Shown: piece after piece, positions 1-9,325 of the stretch | How positions within the stretch are numbered: position 1 is the stretch's first letter | Layout: the number at the start of each line of letters is the position of its first letter | NCBI RefSeq assembly: GCF_037325665.1 | Contig: NC_090261.1 | Span: forward strand, 23,186,011 to 23,250,010 | DNA from: Littorina saxatilis | Lineage: Eukaryota; Mollusca; Gastropoda; Littorinimorpha; Littorinidae | Length of the DNA stretch: 64,000 nucleotides | Direction: 5' to 3' | Translations under genes and position numbers: made by a program | Notes under the pieces: generated by a model | What the model saw: the letters and a program-made list of their open reading frames with translations, nothing else | Databases searched by the model: none | Told to the model about the DNA's origin: nothing

Positions 1-1720
1 AAGGAATAATGCCAATAAGGAGGTTTAGAAACTGCGTCACCTATCAGCTACGTCACCTACCAGGACACGTATCTTACATGCGGGTCGCGCTGCGTGTGGT
101 GAGTAGGTACGTGTTCACGTAGCAGATCCTTCCATACGTCAGCGCAACGTATGTCAGATTTATCAAGTCCAACCATCCGAGAAGGGTGAAAGGATGCTCA
201 ATATTTTCTGGAATCTTTCATTCACATTTCAGTCCATATTTCATAATTCTGGTTTGTATACATCGTAGTCGCCGATGTGTCAAGAGCGTGACCCCACGAA
301 CGACAAGGCGCTGAGACTTACGTCGCGTATCCTTCTGCCCGTGGGCCGATTGAGTGTGCTCTCCTCGATTCACTTCGAAAAGCAGACACAGAAAGCAAAA
401 TACCGCTCGTTCAAATGTATTTTGTAGTTAAATCTGTTCAGTGGAATGAATTCAATCCCTCCGGTAGAAAATATAATGGAAAAGCTCCCCTAGAATGGAT
501 TTTAATGCAAATGTGTCGGTGTCTCGATAATAGCTAGATTTAGTAAGAAGAATAAAGCCCACCACTTTCTTTTCGCCACCTAATTTTTCTCTTGCCCGCT
601 GGGATGCGCGCGCACAACGAAACTCAACAGTGCGTGTTGAAAAGTGTCGCGGTTTAGACACGCGAGCAGAGAAGTTCTGTTCGCAGAAGAAGCGCGATGT
701 GCGATGTGTGTTATGTGCGATTAATTTGCAACCCGAAGCTCTACACATACAATTTATAACTGTTCAAAGTGAGACAGTTCACACAATAAGGTCTGCCCTA
801 TAAATATAAGTATTCTATTTATAGTAGGAAAAAATAGAACTCTAAAGTCGTGAAGCGGCAACTGGCTCCGGGCCGCCATCTTTGATTTTCTCAAGCGCAA
901 CCTAGGCAAATGTATGCTACAGAAATGCAGTGAAAGATCGACTTTAGCGTCCACTTTCAGACCTTAAAGTAGGAAGATATGAACAGTTAAAATAACGAGC
1001 AGGTAACAACCAAAACATGATTACAAAGTCAACGAAAGTAGATTCGTAGAATCGCCCAAATCAACGAAAGTCGTTTGAGTTTTTGGTGTGAACTTCGTTT
1101 CGCCGCCAACCGGAAATGACATGTACGCAACATTTGTGATGTAGCACTTCCTTATATGGTACGAAACGAATGTGGTTGGTTGAAGAAAGCCTCTACTAAA
1201 TAAGCCTAGTACGTGAACACTGTGACCTTCTTTTTGACAACTTCTGAGCGTTAGATACCACGTTACGTGCATACAACACCCCAATCACTGCGGGTATTTC
1301 CACTCAGTGTCGATCGCTGTGCGTGCTTCTGATACGGGCGTGATCACGTGAAGGCAACGTATCTCAATTACTTTAAAATCTAAATATGAACCATCCAAAT
1401 AAAGTACGAGACCTCCCCTTACAGCATTTTCCTATATCCTGGCGCATAAACCACATTTTTTAGTTGTGTGGTTGCTTGACTAAAATTAAATAAATCGGGT
1501 GACCCGTTCCAACGGCTCTGCGATATCACAGCAAACCGAAGCACGCAAGGACGACCCAAGTTAAATTTAGAAATGTCATCTCGACCAAAATACTCCCATG
1601 AAGCAAGTACCTTGCGCGAGGAAGCGTATGTTTAAAAAGACTGAAAATTCAGCACAACAGTAACCTTTTCCAAGGAACAGATCAAGTCTGCTAGGTAACC
1701 CAAAGCACACGTGTATCATG
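1..1720. other. Host DNA without recognisable gene
   Basis: No open frame here has recognisable protein character, and I see no mobile-element ends. The longest frames are about 90-100 codons, of mixed composition and without domain motifs. The stretch may be intergenic or intronic. Confidence 0.5.
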
Positions 1721-1722
1721 TG

Positions 1723-1767
1723 TGTGTGGTGGTGGTGGTGGAGGTGGTGGTGGTGGTGGGGGGGTGT
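1723..1767. repeat. GGT-rich simple repeat
   Basis: A short run of GTG/GGT triplets ends in a G tract. It is imperfect and non-coding. Confidence 0.85.
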
Positions 1768-1885
1768 TGTTTAGTTTGGTAAGTAAAACTGCCTAGCAAG
1801 AATGTTTTGTTTCATAAAGACTTTGTAAACGACCCCAAAGTAATGTTCCGTCCAATTCATTTGAATTGAAGGCTAGGTTTGGGTA

Positions 1886-2180
1886 CACACATAAAGGCAT
1901 GCGCGTACGCACGCACACACGCACACCCACAAACACTGACACACACACACAGACACACATACGCACACAAACACACTCGCACACACACACGCACACAAAC
2001 ACACTCGCACACACACACACTCGCACACACATGGCGTCGCCCATTTACACAGACAGACAGACAGACAAGCAGACAGACATACAAACACACACATATACAC
2101 ACATACACACATTCGCACACGCACACGCACACGACAGTCAGAAACACAACGTCGCCCACGTACACACCAACACACACCCT
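1886..2180. repeat. Interrupted (AC)n microsatellite
   Basis: About 295 bp of alternating CA with scattered GC, TC and CAGA interruptions, including a short (ACAG)n patch near 2050-2080. It ends about 30 bp before the left end of the Polinton. All frames across it give His/Thr or Cys/Val low-complexity peptides and are not genes. Confidence 0.95.
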
Positions 2181-2211
2181 TATAAGCGGGGGTGAAAGCG
2201 TGATGGCCAGT

Positions 2212-2436
2212 AGAGAAAGGGGGAATGTACGTTCTGGCTCACCGATTCCGACAGACCCTAAATATTAACCCAAAATAGGCTTCTGGACTAAACTTTTACT
2301 AAAATGAAACATGCGACAAAATCAGAAAAATACTGCATAAATCCATACAAAAAAAATACAGTAAAGTAAGGTTGTTTTGAACCAATGCCGGGTCTGTCGG
2401 AATCAGTAACCCAGAACGTACATTCTCCCTTTCTCT
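2212..2436 (+). repeat. Left terminal inverted repeat of the Polinton, itself a hairpin
   Basis: This 225-bp repeat is matched in reverse complement by 16890-17114. Its outer 47 bases (2212-2258) and inner 47 bases (2390-2436) are also inverted copies of each other with about five differences, so one end alone could fold into a long hairpin. A 131-bp AT-rich core lies between them. Confidence 0.95.
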
Positions 2437-2549
2437 TATACAACATTCTTAAGCTCAATACGCTCTCTCATTTACAAACTTTACTTCATATGTTCTTTCA
2501 CTGTTAGAATTATATCTGATACATGCAATGTGACTGTCTAAACGAATAG

Positions 2550-3173
2550 TTAACTCTTTACAAGTGATTCTATTTTTACTTTTTCTTCCCGTCCTATTTG
2601 AATCCCCTTTTTTAAAAACTGCTTTTTCAGATCTTCTATATCGATTGGCTTGTTATATTCAGCTCGTGTTTTTGTTTGAATACTTGCTTTCTTACTTTTG
2701 TAGTCATCAAAGTCTGTTTGTATCTGTTTGAATTCTTCGTCAGAAACTTTTGAATCTTCAAGTGCTTTACTGATAGACAGTTTTAGGCTAGACAATTTTG
2801 ATGATGCAAGAGTGGAAATGGATTCGTGTTTTTCAAGCTTTTTCACAATTTTTTTCATTATAGCTGATGCTATAAATGATAAACCACCAACTGCTGCTGC
2901 GACACCACCTAGGATTAGAGAAACTGGAGTCCCTACTCCGGTAGCTAACAGAATTGTTCCCGTTACACCTGCAGCTGATGCAAGGATAGTAGAACCAGTG
3001 CTGGCATTAGAAAGGCTGTTGTAAGTTGTTGAGTACTTACGTCTAGCGCGAGAATATTTTTCTAATTCATCTTCTAGTTGTTTTTGTATATTACTAATGT
3101 GTGCCAGTCTGAATTGTTGACTTTCTGCTGCACTTTCATCAATATTAGGATAAAGCTTCACACTGCTAGTCAT
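2550..3173 (-). CDS. Polinton protein with central hydrophobic segments and coiled coils (207 aa)
   Basis: Function unknown. Residues about 20-50 form a charged helix, about 58-105 are a long Gly/Ala/Val-rich hydrophobic stretch able to cross a membrane twice, and about 106-170 form a second charged helical region. The later part contains the phrase VSDEEFKQIQ, which resembles proteins I remember from other invertebrate Polintons. The helix-hairpin-helix layout recalls membrane-active proteins such as apolipoprotein-L-like folds, but that is only a likeness. It is the gene nearest the left terminal repeat and is read outwards. The ATG sits behind an AT-rich leader. It is separated by 30 bp from the next minus-strand gene, so the two may share a late transcription unit. 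Confidence 0.75.
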   Translation of the reverse strand: MTSSVKLYPNIDESAAESQQFRLAHISNIQKQLEDELEKYSRARRKYSTTYNSLSNASTGSTILASAAGVTGTILLATGVGTPVSLILGGVAAAVGGLSFIASAIMKKIVKKLEKHESISTLASSKLSSLKLSISKALEDSKVSDEEFKQIQTDFDDYKSKKASIQTKTRAEYNKPIDIEDLKKQFLKKGIQIGREEKVKIESLVKS

Positions 3174-3203
3174 CTTTTTAATGCAAAATATAAAATATTT
3201 ATC

Positions 3204-4064
3204 TTAATTCTCACTCGCCAGTGTTTCTGCTAAGCTTTGAAGCTGTTCATTGCTTAACACCTTATCTGTATAGTAGAAAGCAATCAAATCAAGATAAGTA
3301 AGATTAATACTTCTTATTTCTGTTAAATTATTTATATCTGCGTTAACAACAACATTTTGGTTTGACGTCTGTTTTTTTATTGTGTTAGAATCCTTTTGAA
3401 CAGCAATAAATACTCTGACTTCTTCAACATTTAATGGTCTCCAGTTGAGATTTATTCCTCTCATTAGAACAGTGTTTGTGGTTTCTTCCCTTTTCCTGAC
3501 AACTATATCAAATATCATAGTTGCATTCTGCCCTATTGGAAGCTTGGGTATAAAATCGACAATGGTGTCAGCGTCCTTTTCAACACTTTGTTTTCTGTGA
3601 ATGAGATAGTTGTTCTTATGGAAAGGTTTAACTGCAACTTCTCCCCTGCTGTTAATCGCAGGAACAAGGCTAACAATTAGTGGTTTAGCATTGATTGACT
3701 TACGGAATGTGTCGTCTTTTCCAACAAGAGTGTATGGACTCACAAATTCAAACTTCATTTCCCAGTCAATCTTTTTGATAACAGGACTAAGTACCCATTT
3801 TTTATTCTGATGTTTCCACATGTAGTATATGTCATCGACAATTGGATCAGGTACATTAACATCACGGATTTGACCTAGTTTGAGGAATCTTGGTTTCTTT
3901 TCATCGTCGATTTCCTTTCTCTTGTAATGACCAGTGTCTGTAAACTCGAATGCATACACTGCACCAACTTCAGCATTGCTCTCAAAGTCGATAGCGTCTG
4001 CTAAATCTTTCAACTCTATAGTTGAACATGCAACAGGATAAGCTATTGTAGGTCCACTCGACAT
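3204..4064 (-). CDS. Conserved Polinton protein, virion-associated candidate (286 aa)
   Basis: No enzyme motif is visible. The protein is rich in beta-strand-like segments and has no membrane segment or coiled coil. It ends in a helical stretch with the phrase NEQLQSLAETLAS. Related sequences of similar length occur, as I recall, next to capsid genes in invertebrate Polintons, so a structural role is the best guess. I take the start at the ATG (position 4064) behind AT-rich sequence, because the longer frame begins only at a TTG codon. It lies 16 bp downstream of the probable minor capsid gene on the same strand, suggesting joint expression. Confidence 0.75.
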   Translation of the reverse strand: MSSGPTIAYPVACSTIELKDLADAIDFESNAEVGAVYAFEFTDTGHYKRKEIDDEKKPRFLKLGQIRDVNVPDPIVDDIYYMWKHQNKKWVLSPVIKKIDWEMKFEFVSPYTLVGKDDTFRKSINAKPLIVSLVPAINSRGEVAVKPFHKNNYLIHRKQSVEKDADTIVDFIPKLPIGQNATMIFDIVVRKREETTNTVLMRGINLNWRPLNVEEVRVFIAVQKDSNTIKKQTSNQNVVVNADINNLTEIRSINLTYLDLIAFYYTDKVLSNEQLQSLAETLASEN

Positions 4065-4080
4065 TTTAATACTCAATATT

Positions 4081-4725
4081 TTATGGAACTATTTCCAATG
4101 TAATGTTAAACAAACAATCAACTGGTTGTCCACTTTGATTTTTCAGATCAATGTGTAGGAATTCATGACACCCTTCCTCCAAGTCCTTGAACTGAAGTGT
4201 CTTAAATGTTGGCACGTGCATTTTACAAAAAGAGGCATCACTCGGTGGAAGAATCCTAAGCAGATCAGAACGCTGATCATTAAACAGATTATAGGATGTG
4301 TTAAGCTCTCTCATGTGAACAAACAGTACACTGTTAACATCCATGTCAATGGGACGTGTTCCCTTGTATATTTTTGTAATTCCAAGCATATCAAGGAGTT
4401 TGGTTGGAAACTCAACGTTTACTTCTCTAGTTTTGGGCATAGTAAGAGTAGCAATGAGACTTGCATGATTTAAACTCGCTGTAATACCTACTGGAGCAAA
4501 CAATTCTTTCTCTAAAGTGCAGAAGTCATAGTAACCATCTTCTACAGAATGTGTTTTACCATTAATTCTAACCCAGTTGTTAGCCTTTTTTTTACTGATA
4601 TTATACCAAGTAACCTTGTACATAATTTCATGCAGTGCAACTTTCATTCTTCCATTTTGATTGTTGATAGGGTTTGCAAGTTTAACTGGCACACTAGTCT
4701 TCACATTTGTTAGTGTGATAAACAT
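4081..4725 (-). CDS. Probable minor capsid (penton-type, single jelly-roll) protein (214 aa)
   Basis: The sequence opens MFITLTNVKTSVPVKLANPI and alternates short strand-like segments throughout. Its size and flavour match the minor jelly-roll capsid proteins of metazoan Polintons, which form vertex capsomers in this virus-like family. No catalytic motif is present. It is divergent from the 406-aa gene, with only 19 bp between the two ATGs, so both promoters must sit in or overlap that tiny gap or the coding ends. The assignment rests on family resemblance and context; another virion protein is possible. Confidence 0.6.
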   Translation of the reverse strand: MFITLTNVKTSVPVKLANPINNQNGRMKVALHEIMYKVTWYNISKKKANNWVRINGKTHSVEDGYYDFCTLEKELFAPVGITASLNHASLIATLTMPKTREVNVEFPTKLLDMLGITKIYKGTRPIDMDVNSVLFVHMRELNTSYNLFNDQRSDLLRILPPSDASFCKMHVPTFKTLQFKDLEEGCHEFLHIDLKNQSGQPVDCLFNITLEIVP

Positions 4726-4744
4726 TTTTTATTCAACAACAAAA

Positions 4745-5965
4745 ATGATTCAGTATAAATTCAACAAAGACGTTAAATACAAAACTGGACCATATTACAA
4801 TCCAAAGACTATTTCTTTCCATGAGTTGGACTTTGCTGTAACAGAAACAGAATCCATTCGCGTTAAAGTGCCTGACCCATTCCATTCTTACCTAAATCCC
4901 CCAATCAAAAATGATAGTGTTCCAAAGATGTGGAACTCTCACCCAATTCAGTTCTATCAGAATCAGTTAAACTTTGCAATATTCTGTGCAACCACAGGAT
5001 GTGGAGTGTCCTATGCAGACCACATGAATAATTCAAACTTACTGACAAAGTGTGTGTACACATTTCACGTTTACTATCAGTGCAGGAGAATCTTGTCTGA
5101 ACTTCAGGCACCAATGCCGCATGAAAAGAGCTGGAACCCATTCAACAATAGGATAAACATGAAAGTGTATGAGCGTCTCTGCAATGAATTCAATATAGAT
5201 TTTAAGACCGACTTTAGGCAAAAGCAAGACAAAAACCATGGCATGGGAACACTATATTTATGGGGTGTCCACAGGAGGTATAATTTTGATTACTGGCCAG
5301 GTCATACATCTTTTTCTTCAAATGTGCAGGTACAGTTAGGATCAATAGAACAAGAGCACCACAATGCATGGACTACTTTTATATTAGACACCGGCAAAGG
5401 TTTCACTGGATCAGGTGTTGAAAGGATCAATGAATCTATCCGAACATATACGTGGTGCTTGCTAGGCTCGCAGGCACAGACACGATCAAACATAATGAGA
5501 ACAAGCACAGGGTTTGGTGCACAGAAACAGTTGTTATCAAATTTAGAAGATGTCATAAACTCTGCAGTTGATCTGCCTTCCAGCATCAAAAGGTATCAAG
5601 ACTCTCTCCGTTATGCAAGATCAAAAGTTGACTTTGCTGTTGGTAACGGCCTTTACATGTTACCTTCTGATCTCCAGCTGCAGATTGGAACAATAACAAA
5701 TTATAACAATGAAATCATTATTGCTAGCGACACCCAGCCGCTTGGAAAGGGTGAAGAACTGAATTCAGAAATCAGAACGATGTTACAGCCATATCACAAT
5801 GAACAGAAACAAAGCGTGACAAGTGAAGATCACGCTGCAGGTGAAGATCATTCTGTCACTAGTGATGATCAAGCTGTTAGTATTAGTGATGATCATGAAT
5901 CGCAGAAGACTGCTCTAGTAATTGGTGGAGTGGGTGTCGGCTTACTTTTGCTTTATTCTCGTTAG
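4745..5965 (+). CDS. Conserved Polinton protein with C-terminal membrane anchor (406 aa)
   Basis: Function unknown, but the sequence is of a conserved type: the phrase WNSHPIQFYQNQLNFA, a Cys pair near CATTGCGVS, and a later block GSQAQTRS resemble proteins I remember from cnidarian and mollusc Polintons. About residues 350-385 are acidic and low in complexity (repeated SEDH/SDDQ), followed by a final 17-residue hydrophobic segment ending in Arg, as in a tail anchor. I chose the ATG at 4745 because the upstream part of the frame overlaps the opposite gene. The 3' end overlaps the convergent 400-aa gene by 24 bp. Confidence 0.8.
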   Translation: MIQYKFNKDVKYKTGPYYNPKTISFHELDFAVTETESIRVKVPDPFHSYLNPPIKNDSVPKMWNSHPIQFYQNQLNFAIFCATTGCGVSYADHMNNSNLLTKCVYTFHVYYQCRRILSELQAPMPHEKSWNPFNNRINMKVYERLCNEFNIDFKTDFRQKQDKNHGMGTLYLWGVHRRYNFDYWPGHTSFSSNVQVQLGSIEQEHHNAWTTFILDTGKGFTGSGVERINESIRTYTWCLLGSQAQTRSNIMRTSTGFGAQKQLLSNLEDVINSAVDLPSSIKRYQDSLRYARSKVDFAVGNGLYMLPSDLQLQIGTITNYNNEIIIASDTQPLGKGEELNSEIRTMLQPYHNEQKQSVTSEDHAAGEDHSVTSDDQAVSISDDHESQKTALVIGGVGVGLLLLYSR

Positions 5966-7144
5966 CAGAACACCTGCAATTAAAACTATTAGAGTCCAGA
6001 GATGTTCAGCCATGAAACCAACAACTTTACCTGCAAAAGATAACAGCCAGCTAACAATTGAACCAATGATTCCTGGAAGTGCATCCAAAGCTTTTGCTGC
6101 TAGTTTCTTTAATAGTTCTGCAATGTGTTTGAGTTGTTTCTTTACCCATCCCGGATCAGATGGAGGTGAAGGTGAAGGTGGAGGTGGAGGTGTGACAGTG
6201 CCACCTGTGAGTGTTAACACTAATGTGCTTATTGCAAATCCTAACGCAGTTAGTATACTAGCTATTGTGATTCCCTGCTCTCTGAAAAGCGTTCTAATTC
6301 TTTCAGCAAGAGTTGTGTCTTCGTAAAGGATTCTTTGAATTGTATTTTTTATTCTGCTGACCTGTGTTCTCAGTTGTTCTCTATTGTTACTTAGAACTTC
6401 TAACCTTATGGCTTTCTCCTCCTGCAAATCTTTTAAACGCTTAGAAATTCTGTTTTTTACTTCTTGTTCTAGGTTCAAATCATCAGCATCAGCAAGTTTT
6501 TGTTTCTCTTTGTTTATATCTTCATCCAGCTGACCTAGTTTTGACAGATTATTTGCTATTTCACCTCTGATGGTTTGTAGTGATTGATTAAGGGCTTCTA
6601 TTTCTCTCATAGGTAATAGTTCATGTGGAGTCTTCAGTGAAGTTTCCTCAGAAAAAGAAGTCTCTATCTCTTGTATAAGTTGATCAGCCTCATCTGCAAG
6701 TTTATTAAGATCTTGCAATGGAACAGATTCTATTTGAGTAGCAGTTGGTAGTCCTAGTTCTGCTTTTTGAAGTAAGGAAACAACATGGGAAGGTGATGAC
6801 CGTGTGCTAGGCACAATATCTAATTGCCTAAGTCGATTAGCAGTAAGTTTTTGTTTTAGTGAAACTTTTGATAGAAACTTAGCAGGATTAGATTTATATG
6901 TAAGTTGGACTTTTTCTCCTTTATCGCTAGTTGTATATAAATGATTTGCTTCCATTTTGAACTGGTTTGGATCTAAAACATCAGGTTCTTCTCCTAAACT
7001 TTTGTAGAAATCTCTAACTTTACCTTCCAGAAGTTCATGTCGTGCCACCTCATAATGCAGTGAATGATGGTAGGGAACCAAAGGGATTGCTTCGCTCATG
7101 TCGTCCGCTGGCTCAAATAAATCTTCAAATCCACCTTCTGCCAT
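5942..7144 (-). CDS. Polinton coiled-coil protein with hydrophobic C-terminus (400 aa)
   Basis: Residues about 180-290 form a long charged coiled coil. A hydrophobic segment follows (RTLFREQGITIASILTALG region, about 297-325), then a Pro/Ser linker, then a second helical and membrane-like region (about 345-398) ending in basic residues. This layout is shared, from memory, by proteins in many invertebrate Polintons whose role is not known; a virion fibre, membrane-active or core-linker role are all possible. The ATG at 7144 is preferred because the longer frame would run into the divergent capsid gene. Only 36 bp separate it from the capsid ATG, and that gap holds an AT-rich motif facing both ways. 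Confidence 0.8.
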   Translation of the reverse strand: MAEGGFEDLFEPADDMSEAIPLVPYHHSLHYEVARHELLEGKVRDFYKSLGEEPDVLDPNQFKMEANHLYTTSDKGEKVQLTYKSNPAKFLSKVSLKQKLTANRLRQLDIVPSTRSSPSHVVSLLQKAELGLPTATQIESVPLQDLNKLADEADQLIQEIETSFSEETSLKTPHELLPMREIEALNQSLQTIRGEIANNLSKLGQLDEDINKEKQKLADADDLNLEQEVKNRISKRLKDLQEEKAIRLEVLSNNREQLRTQVSRIKNTIQRILYEDTTLAERIRTLFREQGITIASILTALGFAISTLVLTLTGGTVTPPPPPSPSPPSDPGWVKKQLKHIAELLKKLAAKALDALPGIIGSIVSWLLSFAGKVVGFMAEHLWTLIVLIAGVLLTRIKQK

Positions 7145-7180
7145 TTGTAACTTATTTTTTATTTTGAAAATAAAAAAAAG
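7145..7180. promoter_or_regulatory. Bidirectional AT-rich promoter candidate
   Basis: This 36-bp gap lies between two divergent ATGs. It contains ATTTTTTATTTTGA at 7153-7166, close to motifs before other genes of the element (about 9297, 10222 and 11962). The promoter role is inferred from recurrence and position. Confidence 0.45.
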
Positions 7181-8464
7181 ATGGCACAATCGTTCGGTTC
7201 TGTTCTTGATCCTTACAGAAGGCTGAAAGAACCTCTCGGGGTAAAAGGAATAAGGCAAACAGTTATAGTCACAAATAATCCTTCTACTATTGATCAGAAT
7301 GAAATACTTACTGTTAGGTTTCCTAATCTAGGTAAGAACGATGTTATTGTACCAGGCACTGTAAGACTATCATTCAAATTAGAATTAGAATCTGGCTCAG
7401 ATGAAAATAGGACTTTGGCTTATAATGTAGGAAGAGCAATTGTGAGGAAGATTACTGTCAAACTGGAAGGGCGGGAAGTGATGTCATTGAATAATGCAGA
7501 TGTATTTTTAGTTTACGCAGATAATTGGTTAACTGACAATGAAAAGAAAAACAGAGTGTTTCAAGGGATTCAGTCAGACAATGGGATAAAAGTTAGAATA
7601 GGAGCAGGAGATAAAGCTGACAACAAAAAAGATAACGCTGTCAATGTTGCTTTTGGAAACAAATTTTGTATTCCACTTGACTTTGAACTCATAAATTCAC
7701 ATCCTCCCTTCTATCAAGGAGCATTGCGTGACAGGCTGTCATACGACCTGACTTTCAATAGTTATGATCGTGTTATGCTTTCAGAAGACCCGGAAGCAAA
7801 GTATAAGGTGTCTGGAATTTCTTTAGAGTTTGATGTTGTAAACCATCCTGAACTGGCTAGACTTATAGAAAATCAGTACAGTTCTAAGCTGCCTATCTAT
7901 TATGAAAGAGTGTTGAATCACAGTACACTTTCAAAAAGCCAGGCTGATCCAATCTGGAACATTAACTTGAATACACCAGCTAGGTCAATGAAGGGAATAC
8001 TTATGTTGTTTGAGGAACCAAAAGATTCATATGAAAGGCAAATAGAAAAGTTTTACAATCCACTAATCAATAGAGTATATTGCACAATTGAAGGGCAGCC
8101 AAACCAAATATTTGCATCTGGCATGCTGCCATACCAACACTATGATGAAGCAAGAAAGTACTTTACTGGAGGAAGATTGAAAGACCCAACATCTGATCTT
8201 GTGGCTAAAGATCTACATTTACACGGTGTTGGCGTAGAAGATTTCTTGACAAATAAATATGCGTTATGGCTGGATCTCAGAACAACTGACGACAACAAAC
8301 TGCATGGAAGTGGAAGGCGAATTGAAAACGGATCAGAAGGAATCACAATACAAATTGAAAAGGAAGTAGGGAGTAGTAGTAAATCAGTTAAGATCTACGT
8401 GTTTGTTGTGTCAGATGCGCAGTTAAACATCTCTGAAAGCAGATTACAGGATATTGTTTATTGA
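7181..8464 (+). CDS. Polinton major capsid protein, double jelly-roll (427 aa)
   Basis: This is the hexon-like shell protein of the Polinton. The phrases VPGTVRLSFKLEL, YNVGRAIVRKITVKLEGREV and, near the end, HGSGRRI...VVSDAQLNI match the family of capsid proteins I know from invertebrate elements of this kind. The length (427 aa) suits a compact double jelly-roll. The ATG is the first in frame after the AT-rich divergent promoter gap. The stop overlaps the longest possible frame of the ATPase gene downstream, so capsid and packaging genes are packed head to tail. Confidence 0.85.
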   Translation: MAQSFGSVLDPYRRLKEPLGVKGIRQTVIVTNNPSTIDQNEILTVRFPNLGKNDVIVPGTVRLSFKLELESGSDENRTLAYNVGRAIVRKITVKLEGREVMSLNNADVFLVYADNWLTDNEKKNRVFQGIQSDNGIKVRIGAGDKADNKKDNAVNVAFGNKFCIPLDFELINSHPPFYQGALRDRLSYDLTFNSYDRVMLSEDPEAKYKVSGISLEFDVVNHPELARLIENQYSSKLPIYYERVLNHSTLSKSQADPIWNINLNTPARSMKGILMLFEEPKDSYERQIEKFYNPLINRVYCTIEGQPNQIFASGMLPYQHYDEARKYFTGGRLKDPTSDLVAKDLHLHGVGVEDFLTNKYALWLDLRTTDDNKLHGSGRRIENGSEGITIQIEKEVGSSSKSVKIYVFVVSDAQLNISESRLQDIVY

Positions 8465-8474
8465 ACGTGTTAAA

Positions 8475-9086
8475 ATGAAGTATCTAGATTTTCTTCCAAA
8501 AGATCCACACTGTTCTTTGATTTGTGGGGCAACAGGTTGCGGCAAAACAAGATATGTTTTGGATTTATTACAGACTGTTTACATAAATCACTTTGAACAC
8601 ATAGTCATATTCTGTCCAACCATAAAGCATAACAGAACATACAAGGAGAGAAAATTCATATGGTCTGATCAAAATATATTTATTGTAAATCCTTCTGATC
8701 GTCTAAATGTTTGCTTGGAGCATTATTTCGATCTTTTTCAGAACACGCCCACACTGTTTATTATTGATGACTGTGCAGCAGAACGTGACATTGTTAGAAA
8801 GAAAAGTGCACTAGCAAAGCTTGCATTCAGTGGACGACATGCATTAATATCAGTTTGGATATTAACACAAAAATACAATGCAGTTCTGAAAGACTTTAGA
8901 GAGCAACTCAAAACAATAACATTGTTCTATTCAAAGGACCGTGACAGTTTTGAAGAGTGCCTTCGAGAAAATGATGTCATTGAAAACAAACAGGAGAGAG
9001 AAAGAATAAAGAATAATCTGAAATCTTCTAAGCACTCGAAACTGGTTTTAAAAACTGATCAACCAGTTCAGTATGTATGTTTGTAG
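8475..9086 (+). CDS. Packaging ATPase, A32/FtsK-HerA type (203 aa)
   Basis: This P-loop ATPase is expected to drive genome packaging into the capsid. The Walker A motif GATGCGKT is at residues 18-25 and the Walker B motif LFIIDDC at about 94-100; a later Gln-containing stretch (WILTQKY) fits the sensor region of this family. The short length is normal for Polinton ATPases. I take the ATG at 8475, just 11 bp after the capsid stop and behind TTAAA. A frame starting 21 bp earlier would overlap the capsid gene. A tandem repeat array follows the stop. Confidence 0.92.
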   Translation: MKYLDFLPKDPHCSLICGATGCGKTRYVLDLLQTVYINHFEHIVIFCPTIKHNRTYKERKFIWSDQNIFIVNPSDRLNVCLEHYFDLFQNTPTLFIIDDCAAERDIVRKKSALAKLAFSGRHALISVWILTQKYNAVLKDFREQLKTITLFYSKDRDSFEECLRENDVIENKQERERIKNNLKSSKHSKLVLKTDQPVQYVCL

Positions 9087-9097
9087 AAATCCTTGCT

Positions 9098-9287
9098 AAG
9101 TTCTTGTCAAGTTCTTACTCAAGTTCTTGTCAAGTTCTTACACAAGTTCTTGTCAAGTTCTTGTCAAGTTCTTACTAAGTTCTTGTCAAGTTCTTACTCA
9201 AGTTCTTGTTAAGTTCCTACCTAAGTTCTTACTCAAGTTCCTACCTAAGTTCTTGTTAAGTTCCTACCTAAGTTCTTACTCAAGTTT
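9098..9287 (+). repeat. AAGTTCTT tandem array inside the Polinton
   Basis: About sixteen 11-12-bp units built on AAGTTCTTGTC and AAGTTCTTACTC fill the space between the ATPase and the next gene. Two unit types alternate, giving a ~23-bp higher-order period. Late units carry AAGTTCCTACCT. No frame is open across it. Confidence 0.95.
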
Positions 9288-9296
9288 AATTACTAG

Positions 9297-9310
9297 ATTT
9301 TAATTTTATT
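9297..9310 (+). promoter_or_regulatory. AT-rich promoter-like motif
   Basis: ATTTTAATTTTATT lies 16 bp before the ATG of the 175-aa gene and matches the motif seen before other genes of the element. Confidence 0.4.
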
Positions 9311-9325
9311 CTGCATCAAAATAAA

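Noticed and set aside
1866-2268. Long open frames across the CA microsatellite
   Set aside because: His/Thr and Cys/Val repeats in all frames are products of the CA repeat; the same happens at 21.8, 25.5, 32.3 and 35.3 kb.
3204-4064. Maturation protease for the Polinton
   Set aside because: No His/Asp/Cys triad pattern of the adenain type could be recognised in this or other unassigned frames.
5922-6326. Plus-strand frame opposite the 400-aa Polinton protein
   Set aside because: Overlaps a well-supported minus-strand gene and has low-complexity Gly-rich sequence.
9098-9287. Possible CRISPR-like array
   Set aside because: Units are 11-12 bp with no unique spacers, inside a eukaryotic mobile element.
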